Assembly (NCBI RefSeq): GCF_963678975.1
Contig: NC_089272.1
Coordinates: 63,376,574 to 63,440,573 of the forward strand
Direction: 5' to 3'
Source: Dysidea avara
Taxonomy: Eukaryota; Porifera; Demospongiae; Dictyoceratida; Dysideidae
Length of the DNA stretch: 64,000 bases
Under the pieces are notes generated by a model. The model had not been told where the DNA came from, made no database searches, and worked only from the letters and a program-made list of their open reading frames with translations. Below, piece by piece: positions 33,613-44,916 of the stretch (the stretch's first letter is position 1; each line of letters begins with the position of its first letter). The position numbers were made by a program, and so were the translations under genes.

Positions 33613-36150
33613 TCTATAGGGCTACCATTAAAAATAAATTTTCAGTTATACAAATGAAAGTGCATGTATGCATAAAAATTAGATTAAATCGCATCGTTCA
33701 GTCACAATTGCAACTTACCTCTCTGGTGCCGCCAGTTTTATCCCGGCTGGCATCACTGAAGAACTATAGCATCTCCTTTACTTATGCCATCAAAACGCCC
33801 AGACTTAAAAGAATACCCTCGTGAAGCTTAGGCCTTCTCTCAAACATCCTGCACGACGTCCACGTCTTCATCAGTTTGAACTGAGCTCCCGCCGTTTCTA
33901 TCACGTGGTTACTGTCATGGTGACGATCACGTGAATTGCTCGACTCTCGGAAGTTCGTCGTTCTGGAAGCCTTTGGTGATGGTTTATGCAAACAGCAAGA
34001 TGTTTTCAGTCCGTGCAGAGACATTTCAGAGTGTTTAGAAATGAAAACAGGAAGAAGTTTCACAAGAATACATCTCGGAATACATGTATGCTCTGTGCGC
34101 ATGCGTACAGATCATCTCTGTCTATGACCTGATTATTTATTGTAGATGAGGCAAGTGGACATGGTGTGTGTAGGGATCACATCACTACAATACTAACACC
34201 AATAGAAAGTACTTTTACACGAGTCTTTATCACCATTCTAAGACTGACGATTTGGAGAACCAAGAAATCAACCATGCAACATAACCAGTCAGTATGCCAT
34301 ACCATAGGTAGCATATAATATCCATGGCCATACTTGACAGCAATGTCTGAAGTTGACTATGGTGTGGACAAAAGCCAACAATTGTAGCTAATGGTGATAG
34401 TACCTGATCAAACAATCATGTTTTGTGTGCATACTTATACACTCTCATGATTGCATTCAGTTGTTCATTCAATGCAATGCCATGCACATATGCTAGAATC
34501 ATGTTACTTTCTATAAAAGCTGATGCTTTTTGGAATATACTCATATTGGGATTTGAATGGAAGGTTGAATATTTACCATCTTGTGAAGTTTCAGAACACT
34601 TTTCGGTTGGTGACTGTCCACATGCAGTAGCATGCACATTGTTTAGTGATCATTTACTTTGGATTGGATTGTGCATGGCAGCTTATACAAAGGTGCTTTG
34701 CTGCTGTTGGTTCATCACAGCCCTATACACCCAGTCTTTAATCAGTGATGAAATCACAAGTCCACGATGATTTGCATACTACCACAGTCCATGCAAGTTG
34801 GATGAACTACTATAATAAATAATTATATAATTATAGCTCTGTGTGTATTGATGTTGTAAAGATAATTAATATTCAAAGCCTCATGATCAGATGAACACAT
34901 ACATGCGGTAATAGAATTCTACAAAGCATTTTACAATGCACTAAAATTTGCTGTGAAATAAAGTACACTATTTTATAGTCATTATATCACTATTTGTAAA
35001 GTGAGAATATATTGTGGAATTACTCGCAATATTCTTTTGTCATAATTCCACAATGAAATATCATGTAGTATTTTATACTATATTCCCCAGTACTGTTTAA
35101 TGTCCTGTGAAATTGTTTGCACTATATTACTGTGGTTTGTTTCAGTAAAATGTTATGCATAATTCTACTGAGTGTTTTATAGCACAGAAAAATGCTCTGC
35201 AAAACACTACATACTATTCCTCAGGTACTTTTCCTGTGGTCACGTCGACTCACGTGTGAAACTACCACCTTATCACGTGACATGATTGCGTTGTTGGACA
35301 ATGTGCAAATCTTGGTTATCAGTAAGAAGCTGGTGAATAAGCTTCATTCAGTAGGCTTCGTTACTTCGTTGTGGCTAGGCATTACTCAGAGAATAACTAA
35401 CAAGATTAGTAACTTCATTACTTGTAGTAATAATATTACATAATATTAGACTCGTTACAGTAACAATATTACTTAGGTAACGCATTACATTTGTAAGTGA
35501 AGTAACTTGAGTTACATTACCTGTTTTTATAGCGTATTTCGTTATATTGCTTAGTTACCACAAAAGTAATAATATTACGTAACGCGTTACATAAGTAGTG
35601 TGTTACTCCCAACACTGTGTACCAGTAAGGCAAGGCGGGTCTGGTGACTCTAGCATACAAGACTTGTGCAGCTGGAATTTAACTGTTTTGTAGGTAATTC
35701 GTTATCCACAACACTAGTACTGATACCTCCTCTGTGGCACTGCTATGCCCTTTGGATTCTGATCACCATCTAGAGTCAGCCAGGCATTGTATTTGTATAA
35801 TATAATTAATTTTTCTTTTTAATTGAGTGTATATGTAATGCTGTTTTTGTTTTTTGTTACCCTTGCCATGCCCACTTGTGGAGCTTATATTGCCCTATTT
35901 GTGGTAGCATGTGTCCGAGGATATAATTATACTGTTACCTGTTGGCAGAACTTGATCGTTTAAACTTCCCAAACTTTTATGAAACACTAGAAATGTGTTA
36001 GGGCATTATCGGCATTTCTGTTAAGAATATACTGAACCTGTTGCATTTTATCCATATATTTTTATATTTCACACCTACCCTTGCCCACACTGGTGTTTAT
36101 GTAACACTTCTCTGTGGTCTCATGTGACCAAGGACACATTCACTCGTTTA

Positions 36151-36246
36151 TTGTATGTATGTATGTATGCATGTATGTATGTATGTATGTATGTATGTAT
36201 GTATGTATGTATGTATGTATGTATGTATGTATGTATGTATGTATGT
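36151..36246. repeat. (GTAT)n microsatellite
   Basis: About 24 copies of TGTA with one C variant. Confidence 0.95.
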
Positions 36247-36311
36247 ACATTCTCTCATTGTTTCAATGACGGTAACATTGTCTTGAATACCATTAAGAAT
36301 CCTGAGAAATC

Positions 36312-36896
36312 ATGTTTTCCCCAGACCATGCAATGATATGCAAACATGGTGGCCTCACTTTCATTCGCCACAATGATCTTCGAAACATCACTGCTGAGCG
36401 GCTTTCTAAGGTTTGTTACGATGTGGCCATTGAACCTCCTCTACAACCACTTACTGGGGAAAGCGTTGAGCTAAGGTCTGCAAACCGACAGGATGAAGCT
36501 AGGGCTGATATTCATGCTAGGGGATTCTGGGGGCAGCGACAAAGTGCCTTTTTTGATGTAAGGGTCTTTCACCCTAACGCACGGAGTTACTGCGAATCCA
36601 GTATCCCATCACTGTATCGGTGCCACGAACTACAGAAGAAGCAACAATATGGAGACCACATTAGGGAGGTAGAGCAGGCTTCTTTTACCCCCCTTGTTTT
36701 TACTACTACTGGGGGTATGGGAAAAGAGGCATTAGTTTTCTACAGATGTCTAGCTGACCTACTGTCCCGCCGAAGTTCAACTACATATAGCCATACTCTG
36801 GCCTGGATGAGGTGCACACTGTCTTTTTCACTGTTGCGCTCTGCGACAGTGTGCATTCGTGGTAGCAGGTCCATCTCTCTCGATTGTCTCTAACTG
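36312..36896 (+). pseudogene. Retrotransposon polyprotein C-terminal domain fragment
   Basis: The frame reads HAMICKHGG, RHNDLRNITAERLSKVC, ARGFWGQRQSAFFDVRVFHP, HELQKKQQYGDHIREVEQ, FTPLVFTTTGGMGKEA and LSFSLLRSATVCIRGSRS. This is a conserved domain found after reverse transcriptase in many marine-invertebrate retroelements, with D...D-x-R spacing like a nuclease. The reverse transcriptase itself is absent, so it is a 5'-truncated copy. It is directly followed by a different LINE tail. Confidence 0.75.
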
Positions 36897-37290
36897 AAAG
36901 GCGTACTTTTCATACCGTTCTTCAAGTTTTTAAGATTGTTAACAGGATTTCTCCTCCTTATTTACATGGAGTTTTTTCATTTGCTGTAGATGTCACTGGT
37001 CACTCTGGTAGAAATGTACACAGGTTATGTTCCCAGTGTTCGAACTAATTTTGGCAAACGGTCATTATTGGCCTACAGGTGCACAGCCATCTGGAACAGA
37101 TTACCACCAGCACTTTATGGTGCTAAAACTGTGTCAGAATTTAAGAAATTGTATTGCATGTTGTAACTTTGTTTTGTGTATGTATGTGTGTACCGTAAGT
37201 TACTCATATTGTATTTGTGTTCTCAGGGCATAGCTGAAAAACAGCCTTATTTGGCTGATGCTATTTTCCCTGATTAAATAAATTTTTTTT
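36897..37290 (+). pseudogene. LINE ORF2 C-terminus and 3' end (CR1/L2-like)
   Basis: Broken frames read TERRTFHTVLQVFKIVNRI, SPPYLHG, then RTNFGKRSLLAYRCTAIWNR and FKKLYCML before a stop. This is the usual C-terminal region of CR1/L2-type LINEs. The 3' end has a short hairpin (GAAAAACAGCC...) and finishes in ATTAAATAAATTTTTTTTT near 37290. It has frameshifts and is truncated. Confidence 0.7.
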
Positions 37291-37595
37291 TAAAAATCTC
37301 ACTTCGATCACCTGATGTCTCTCCAGAGATGGGCACAGGGACTACTGAGTCCAACCTGTTTTATCCTCTAACAGTTGTCCAGCACATGCCAACTGGTGCT
37401 GGGGGTGGTGGCAAGGGCAGACCATCTAGCCTGGAAAAAAAAATTACAGCCTGATGAATAATATCGTGTGCAAATGCTACAATCTGATTGGTGCCGCAGC
37501 TGCACAAGTCTTTTATGTTAGAGTCATCATACCTACTAGTTCTGTACTAGTTTAGTGTAAGTTTCATCCATTCACCTCCACTCAGTTCAATGGTT

Positions 37596-40500
37596 CTGTC
37601 ACGGAAATATCGGTCCGGGTAAAATCGGTCCGGCCGGACCGATTTTGGATACCAAAACTGGTCCAGCCGGACCAAATTTGGTTGACCAAGTTTAGTCCGG
37701 CCGGACCATTTTTGGCATCCAAAATTGGTCCGGCCTGACTAAAATTGGTCCGGCCCAAACTTTGTTGGCCACATGCACCCCCTGACCACTTGGACCAATT
37801 TTGGTTGGTCCGCGGGTGTACCCGGCATTGTGTGGCAGGTAAAGTATATTGTGATGGATCACTGCAGCCGACTTAGCCTGGAAACTATATAAATGAGTAG
37901 CGTAGTTTAATTTCCCGAGTTCTGTGATTTACGGAAAATGCATGTAGTAGCTAGAAACTAAATTCCACGATCTATATATATGCAGCCGATGAACACAGTC
38001 GCAAAATAATGCTGTTTTGATTTAAAGCAGTGTGGTATGATAAAAGTCCTGTATTCTTCTTCTCCATGTCAATAGCTAGCTGGGAAGTAGAGGTTTTCTT
38101 CCGGCATAGCTACATCAACTCAAATGCATGGTCAATGCTGGATTCATGCATGGTGGTCAATGTTGCATACAAAAACACAGGTAACAAAATATTCTTCCCA
38201 AGTACGTTTTTATATGTTCAACCATGTTTGAATGTGAAAACCTTTTCTTGTATTATTGATATAAATTACCAATTAAATTTTTTTTTTAAATGTTCAATAA
38301 ACTTCACAAGCATCATCAGCTCTGCAGTGTTTGGTTGAATCTTTCATCCAGCCTGTTTGTGTTGATTATGACAAACAACTATAGCAACATGATGGAAATC
38401 ACCAGCCTATGCTGGATCACTTATACTTGAGGATGGTAGACAATATATAAAATCTACCATTAAAACATGTCTTATCTTCAACTTCTGCATAATTATATAG
38501 CTCAGAATTTAATTTGTTAATTCTGACCCTTGCATGGTCAGTTTTTTATTAATCTGGGAATACCCATGCATGCATGCACGCATTGTCATAAACAGATACA
38601 CATATTATTTCAGGGACTGATCCAGAGGGGTGGATGAGGTGGCTAGCCACCCACCATGCATGGCCTTGTAGCCACTCAGACATGCATTATTTGATAATGA
38701 ATATTACTGATCATGAACACTCTTTTGTTATATCAATATGAACTAAATCCCTATACATTGCATCAGATTCCAATGCTAGCTGGCTATAACCTTACAGTAG
38801 ATGGTAGCAGTATACATGAATTTATCTATGATCATGGGTAGTATATTAACTATTACCAGGCAGAGAACTTCTTGAAGGAAGATATGGGGTCTGCTTTAGG
38901 ATTGAGTCGATTTTACTTTTATGTCTGCAACAACTCACCCTAAGGCTGTGGAATAATGCGACTGCATGCTTCAAAATTTTAAGTTGGCTAAGTAGAAAAA
39001 ACATACTGAGAATATTATAGCTATAACCTTTATAAGGTGATGTTTCTTCCTGTGGGGCATGTCATTAGTAGGAGATGATAGTTCACATTTAGTTATTCAA
39101 TGGAGTAAACCTAAACTATCATCTCCTACATATCACATATGACAGAGAGGAATGTGCAGTATGTGCACAGGTGTTACATAGCAGGTGTATTACAGTTTGT
39201 TTTAACCACTGGTGTTAACTCATGATGCAGCCTGTATACTGGGATTACAAAATACATTAGCCAGAAAACTTGATTACTAGTTTCTCATCCACAAAAATTC
39301 AGATTTCCATGCAGGCGGGAGGTCATTTTTCATTATTCATTAGTAAAGAAAATACTCCAAATCAGGCAAGTCTGTTATAAAGGTTAACTATAAAACCTTT
39401 TAAGAACTATTACTTACTTATTAGCTACCACCGTTTCTGAGGTGCAAGTGACATTTGCTGTGCTGTAAAATGATAACCAGCCTTCCTAACATCAAAATAC
39501 GTGTGCACGTGATTGATAACAGCAATAATGAAATTAGAGGCGGTGGGGTAAAAAGGGATGTGGGCAGGGATGCGAATCAATTAATCAACTTTGTCCGGCC
39601 TTATTATGTTCACAAGGGCATGCTACTATAGCTATGTGCTACAAGCTAGATGATAATATTTCAGCCCTTCTTCCCTGATGTAACTACCAAGACATTCAAG
39701 ACTCTCATCTTAAAATCTGGGCCAACCACCCACCTTGGTTTATTTCTGGATCAGTGCTTGCATCTCCTACTGGTATATGTGCACAGGTGAAAATAAGTAA
39801 AATTTTAAAAGTTGGTTAAGTAGTGAAAAGCATATAGGGAATATTATATATATAACTGTTAAGGAAATGTTTATACCAGTATATAGGAACATGTGATCAG
39901 TAGGAGATGATAGTTCACATTTAGTTATTTAATGGAGCAAACCTAAGCTATCATCTCCTACATATCACATACAAGAGAGGAATGTGCAGTATGTACACAT
40001 GTAGCTAGGTGTTACAGATGTATTGTTCTAACCATTAGTGTTAACTCATGATCAGACATTATATGTGCATAAGAGCACAGTACACATGCTACTGTGCATG
40101 CACTTCACTGTACAAGCCAAACAATAACAGCGTCAGCTTTTCCTGATGTATATATAAATATTAAGACATTTAGGACTCTCAACTTAAAATCTGGGCTAGG
40201 CTGGGTAGCCACCTACCTTCATTTATTTCTGGATCAGTGCCTGGTGATGAATGTTATAGGTGACTGCTCTATTAGAGTATCTCGATCTTAAGCACCTCCA
40301 ATGCGGCTAACTGATCCCGTGCATGCAATGATCCGTGCCCTTGTTGGATAACCTTTTAAGCACAAATCCATGCAGTGATAATGCCTGCAATGCTCATTAT
40401 TCGAGATTGATAAATGAGAATGGCTATAGCTAAGTCGGCTACAGTGTTCCGTCACAAACAACTTATAGCTATGCATGCATCATTGGCTGCATGCGTTAGT

Positions 40501-40702
40501 GATCCACCCGGACCTATTTTGGTCGACCAATATTGGTCCGAGTGGTCAGGAGTGCATGTGGCCGACTAGGTTTGGGCCGGACCAATTTTGGTCAGGTCGG
40601 ACCAATTTCGGATGCTAAAGATGGTCCGGGCGGACTAAATTTGGTCGACTGAAAATGGTCCGCCGGACCGATTTTTGCCCCGGACCAAAATTTTCGTTAC
40701 AG
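37596..40702. mobile_element. ~3.1-kb inverted-repeat element rich in GGTCCGG palindromes
   Basis: The left end CTGTCACGGAAATATCGGTC and the right end (complement CTGTAACGAAAATTTTGGTC) are inverted repeats about 200 bp long. They are packed with GGTCCGG, TCCGGCCGGACC and CCAATTTTGG motifs. No clear target duplication or transposase is seen. Inside, 38971-39225 and 39800-40055 are diverged direct repeats, each holding the palindrome GTAGGAGATGATAG...CTATCATCTCCTAC. Confidence 0.65.
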
Positions 40703-41026
40703 AGCAAAACAATTATTTGTTAGTAGCGCGAGCCTCTGAGCATGCATTATTAACACCACACTTACAAATTTAGTAGAAGCCATGGATAACGCGCGTTCAT
40801 TTTTGATAGACCATACTGGAGTTAGACACTCTCCTCTTTTATTATTCACTCTTGGTAATAACCAATAACTTCTTAGTTTCAAAAATGACAAACAATGATT
40901 TACAATAGTCTACCAAAAATTTCTATGCACTTGTTAATGGTTACAAGATGACTAGAAACACACTAGTGTATGTTGAGTATAAAACTAAAAATACTACAAC
41001 ATGTGTTAGTTTTACTGAATGTAAGT

Positions 41027-42043
41027 TTACTGAATGTAGAGCTCCAGTTGATCAATTAAAGGAGATCCATAAACAAAGCTCCAATACGAACATATCCTAG
41101 CTTCTATAGCACTTGTAGTTGTTCCAGGCAACTCACGATAAAACCATGGTTGGGTAGGGGTATCACAACAGTTACTAGTGATGCAACCAGTTCTGTCCCA
41201 CAATGGATCATTGAAGTAATAGGCAGAGCCATTGTTAACATCAGCAGCTCCTGATTCACAGTAATAGTTAGTGTCCACAAAGAGAGGGGCTGGCACTCCA
41301 CCAACAACACATGGACAGTTATAATCACCAGAAGAACGATTATCAAATCTTCCAATGGCATAACTCCAAATGTGTCGACGAGGACTATCATAGGTGATGA
41401 GTAGACCATCAGCATAGTAGCCATCAATTGTTTGATCATGACTGAGACTAGCACGGAAAGCAATTGGCCATCCCTTCTGATATCCTCTTGCTCTACCACA
41501 CACCCTCTGGTAACTTGTTCCATTATTGGAGAAGATGGCAGAAGAGCATGTACTATAGTCATCACTGACCACACGACAGAAACTAACACAAGAATGAGTG
41601 TCTCTACGCCATCCACTAGGACAGTCACCTCCTGCACTGATATTGATATGGGCAATTCTTCTCCATCCTCCACCCACACCAGCACATGTTGTGATAAAGT
41701 CAGCAACAATGATTACAATGGCTGTCATGTTGCAATATGTCCATTGTGTGTCATTAATACGATAGTAACCTGACTTGTGACCAGTTTCAGGATTATTGTT
41801 GTAGATGTCCTCACAAGATGATCCGGTATAAGTCATCCCACAATATACCTTGGTGGGACCATCTAGTATCCAGTAATATCCTGGCTTGTCTTGACTCTCA
41901 GGATTCATATTGTAAATGTCCTCACAAGAGTCACCAGGATGGAAAGGAGATTGAAAGTGATAATCTTCACACTGGCTAGCAGTGATCACCAATTTCTTCG
42001 TGAGGATCACAAATGCCAAGTAGTAAACAACCAACATTTTCAT
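41027..42043 (-). CDS. Secreted fibrinogen-like/FReD-type protein, intronless
   Basis: 338 residues from one exon. A signal peptide (MKMLVVYYLAFVILTKK, cleavage near ITAS-Q) is followed by two copies of the SCEDIYNxNPExxxKxGYYxI motif (about residues 39-64 and 75-103), similar to the start of fibrinogen-related domains. A cysteine-rich module follows: GGWRRIAHINIS, CPSGWRRDTHSC, VCGRARGYQKGWPIAF, DGYYADGLLITYD, PRRHIWSYAIGRF, YYCESGA, DPLWDRTGC and a C-terminal LELYIQ. This architecture is common and expanded in sponges and cnidarians, where roles in adhesion or recognition are proposed but unproven. The even cysteine content and several N-glycosylation sites fit an extracellular protein. A TATA box lies 38 bp upstream. 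Confidence 0.85.
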   Translation of the reverse strand: MKMLVVYYLAFVILTKKLVITASQCEDYHFQSPFHPGDSCEDIYNMNPESQDKPGYYWILDGPTKVYCGMTYTGSSCEDIYNNNPETGHKSGYYRINDTQWTYCNMTAIVIIVADFITTCAGVGGGWRRIAHINISAGGDCPSGWRRDTHSCVSFCRVVSDDYSTCSSAIFSNNGTSYQRVCGRARGYQKGWPIAFRASLSHDQTIDGYYADGLLITYDSPRRHIWSYAIGRFDNRSSGDYNCPCVVGGVPAPLFVDTNYYCESGAADVNNGSAYYFNDPLWDRTGCITSNCCDTPTQPWFYRELPGTTTSAIEARICSYWSFVYGSPLIDQLELYIQ

Positions 42044-42080
42044 TAGTATAGTAAACTAACTGAACTAGCGAGCATTGCTC

Positions 42081-42088
42081 TATTTATA
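42081..42088 (-). promoter_or_regulatory. TATA box of the fibrinogen-like gene
   Basis: TATAAATA on the minus strand, 38 bp before the ATG, implies a very short 5' leader. Confidence 0.65.
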
Positions 42089-42400
42089 CAGTACAAATTA
42101 TAATAGTGTAAATGATAAACATATGCTCTTGTGTGAGAGGTGCTTGGTGAGTTATGTAGAAGATGCAGTCATAACATGTAGGAGTTGATATGCTAATAAG
42201 GAAATTTAGAACTGTGTACCATAAACTTGTCACCACATTTACTGGATGTTTTATTTTTTCCCTCACTCTACACCCCCTACCCCCTCCTGAATTGACCTGA
42301 AAACATTGCCTCAAGTCCTGCTAAAACTTGCAAATGTTAGCAGGTAACACTACCCTATATGGATGAATTCTGAAACAGTATTAATAAGGTAATACCTGAG

Positions 42401-44908
42401 TAGGCCCCGGCCTATTATGCTCAAAAATTTGCCCATTATGCTTTTGAGCACTGCTCAAAAGTATAGCCCATTATGCTCAAAATTATGCTCATCATTTCTT
42501 ATTATGCTACATTACAAGTACAGTACATAACATTCATGTATATTGTTTTAGTATAATTACTGATTGTTTTTTACATGCACTGATAGTGTCACTAATAGTT
42601 ATATTGCAGCATGAGGGATGCTTCAATATAATCTTGAAGGGAACTCTCTTGCTGTGCATTGAAAGTGTTTGTTAAAATTGAGAATACTCTTTCAACAGCA
42701 CCTGATGAAGGCTGTATAAGAGCAACCATCATTGCAGCGGATGACCAGTGCGGTAACTCCTGTGAATGTTCAGCCCACCAGGACATGACATCTACTTCTG
42801 GCGATGTATCTGCAGATACCGCAATGTACTGCGGGAGTTCAGACTTGAGATTGTCTAATGTTGTTTTGTTGTTCAAAAAGGTTATTTCTGATAATGAATT
42901 AACAATGCTAACATCTGGTGCCACTTCTTTCACTTTTGATGGAGCAAAGACTCGTGCAGCTTTAAAAATTGATAGACTCTTAGACAGTTCATTTGAAAAT
43001 TTAGATTTAAAATACTTCACAACAGGTGTAACCCTATCTTTCCCATACTTCATAAACCTGTCAAGCAAGGAATGCACACTGCCTGTCAACCTTTTTGCCA
43101 CAGCAGAGAGATTGGGATAGTGCTGTAATTCTATAGCACTAAGCAGTTTGGTATATATTTCATAGCATTTGAATGCCAAAGCCCCGTCTCCCTCTAGGCT
43201 ATACGTAGCCTTGACAAATGGTTCACCTGCATCAATAACTACTGCTAGTTCAAGCTGCAGATACTCATGCTTTTGCCTGTCAGAAAACAACTGCAGTAAT
43301 TTGACTGTAGTTGCAGGTGATGCTTCTGTATTTCGTAAAAATGAGACAATATCACCGAAATATTTGAAAACTTGGTGCAGCACTTCCCATTTGCTCCACC
43401 ACCTTGTGCAACTATGAGACTTAATTGAAATCCCAGTTGTTGTCCGCCAGTCAACTTTTGCCCGTGAACTGTGAGCAAACAAACTGACCCACAGTCGAAA
43501 AAATTCATCAAGTACTGGAACATCAAACTTATCTCCTGCCAAATCAATGGTATGAGAGTAGCATCCTATATCAACAAGTGAGGGAAAGACTACGTTTATT
43601 GTTCTCATGGCTGCACCATTAACAGATGCGCGGTCATGCATGCATGCCAAGAGCTGATCTGACTTTACTCCATACGTAACTTGTAAAATACTAATAACCT
43701 CACGAGCTAGTTCCTCACCATTCATTGGCTTTGCAAGTATTTGTAGCTTTACCAACCTTTGCACAATTTTGTCTGCTAAAATAAACCGTAGTACAATAGC
43801 AAAAGCCTCCCCAAGCCTGGTAGTGCCATCAAAAATTATGGAAACAAATTTCCCTGAAAGCTCTTCCTTGATCTTATTCCCTTCATTAGTACGAACAAAT
43901 GGTATTAGGTCACGCATACCTCTTTCATCTGTCAGCCTGTATCCACCAATCTCCAAAACTTCTTTCAGTCCGCCAACCTTTTGAAGTGGTATTCCTGATT
44001 TCAAAAAAGCTGTCACTACTTTTATTCTGTACAGTTTGTGCGATTCAGATAGAGTTTCACCTCTAGGATGAGTTTCACTTTCATATGCTTGCAACTGCTG
44101 GGCTAAAGTTTTGTCACCGCATACTCTCTTGGCTTCTTTCTCCTTGTTCACTTTGTGCTTATTGGAATCAATGTGATGCTTTATACTGCTAAGCTTCATT
44201 GACACCTCCTCTCTACAACATCCACAAAAGAGCTTTCCACCAGACACAGTCAAGTACTCTTTCGGGAATCGATTGCACCTATCTCTTGGGGTCACTGATT
44301 TCATTGAAGTTGATGCAGATGAACCAGTGCCAGTAGATACTTTTCTTTTCTTTCCCTTAGGTGGATTATTGCGAATTGCTCTTTTTCGACTTAAATCTGA
44401 TGTTTTAGCTTGCTGTAATACTGAGAGAAGAGATGATGGAGCTCTCTTTAAAGCGTTATCAGTAGCAGAGGTACTCCTACTTTCCCCATGACATTCACTT
44501 AGCGATGTTGTCTTAGACGTCCCCGAGGTAGAAGATATTAAACTAACTGTATCATGATCATCGACATCACTGTCCTGTTCATCACTCGATGCAGACGACG
44601 CTTCACTGAGTTGTGCTAGTACACCTTCACCAGCTGCCATGGCACTTTATTTATAGCGCCACTCTGTAATAATTATAGTTATTAGTATTAAGGCGCTACT
44701 TAATGGCTGGATCTTCTAGAAGAGTGTTCGAGAGATCGTTGTTTGCAGGAACTCGAGCTGGAACTCAAAGAATGATGGAATGGCCTAGGTTTGGTAAAAT
44801 TAAACAACAATATGCTTGTGTATTTTGCCTATTATGCCAGCATTATGCTCGATGCTTTTGCCTGCCTATTATGCTTTAAATTATGCCGGCATAATCGGCC
44901 GGGGCCTA
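42401..44908 (-). mobile_element. Complete autonomous hAT transposon
   Basis: It is 2,508 bp long, with terminal inverted repeats TAGGCCCCGGCC... and a perfect 8-bp target duplication TACCTGAG (42393-42400 and 44909-44916). Subterminal regions carry many TTATGC/GCATAA motifs on both sides, likely transposase-binding sites. The single transposase frame inside is intact, so the copy may be recent and possibly still mobile. Confidence 0.93.
42592..44640 (-). CDS. hAT-family transposase, intact
   Basis: 682 residues without a stop. An acidic, Ser-rich N-terminus is followed by a basic patch (KGKKRKVS, ~95-102) and a BED-like zinc finger (LFCGCC...HHIDSNKH, ~137-162) for DNA binding. The RNase H-like core shows SIIFDGTTR (Asp271) and CMHDRASVNGAA (Asp336), then a CYSH motif at ~360. 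The C-terminus has SSGAVERVFSILTNT, the hAT dimerisation/Glu region. Cut-and-paste transposition is expected, giving the 8-bp duplication seen around the element. The ATG is at 44640, about 270 bp inside the right end. Confidence 0.93.
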   Translation of the reverse strand: MAAGEGVLAQLSEASSASSDEQDSDVDDHDTVSLISSTSGTSKTTSLSECHGESRSTSATDNALKRAPSSLLSVLQQAKTSDLSRKRAIRNNPPKGKKRKVSTGTGSSASTSMKSVTPRDRCNRFPKEYLTVSGGKLFCGCCREEVSMKLSSIKHHIDSNKHKVNKEKEAKRVCGDKTLAQQLQAYESETHPRGETLSESHKLYRIKVVTAFLKSGIPLQKVGGLKEVLEIGGYRLTDERGMRDLIPFVRTNEGNKIKEELSGKFVSIIFDGTTRLGEAFAIVLRFILADKIVQRLVKLQILAKPMNGEELAREVISILQVTYGVKSDQLLACMHDRASVNGAAMRTINVVFPSLVDIGCYSHTIDLAGDKFDVPVLDEFFRLWVSLFAHSSRAKVDWRTTTGISIKSHSCTRWWSKWEVLHQVFKYFGDIVSFLRNTEASPATTVKLLQLFSDRQKHEYLQLELAVVIDAGEPFVKATYSLEGDGALAFKCYEIYTKLLSAIELQHYPNLSAVAKRLTGSVHSLLDRFMKYGKDRVTPVVKYFKSKFSNELSKSLSIFKAARVFAPSKVKEVAPDVSIVNSLSEITFLNNKTTLDNLKSELPQYIAVSADTSPEVDVMSWWAEHSQELPHWSSAAMMVALIQPSSGAVERVFSILTNTFNAQQESSLQDYIEASLMLQYNY

Positions 44909-44916
44909 TACCTGAG

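Larger units (their letters stand above)
29640..35617. mobile_element. ~6-kb non-autonomous hAT-type element carrying a minisatellite and exon fragments
   Basis: It starts CAGTGTTGGGAAAGTTACTT and ends TGTTACTCCCAACACTG. The flanking 8-mers are TGTACTAG (29632-29639) and TGTACCAG (35618-35625), a 7/8 match. CAGTGTTGGG ends with GTTACTTTT-like subterminal repeats are a widespread hAT signature. No transposase is present. Inside lie the 27-bp minisatellite, a 38-bp tandem repeat and exon-like sequences near 33.0-33.6 kb. The alternative, two separate short elements, is less likely because the flanks match. Confidence 0.7.

Noticed and set aside
36124-36336. Cys-Met-Tyr-Val repeat frame
   Set aside because: Translation of the (GTAT)n microsatellite.
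41104-41709. 201-codon minus-strand frame overlapping the fibrinogen-like gene
   Set aside because: Shadow of the real frame, with no domain features and no own promoter.
42659-43120. 153-codon plus-strand frame inside the hAT transposase
   Set aside because: Antisense shadow of an intact transposase.
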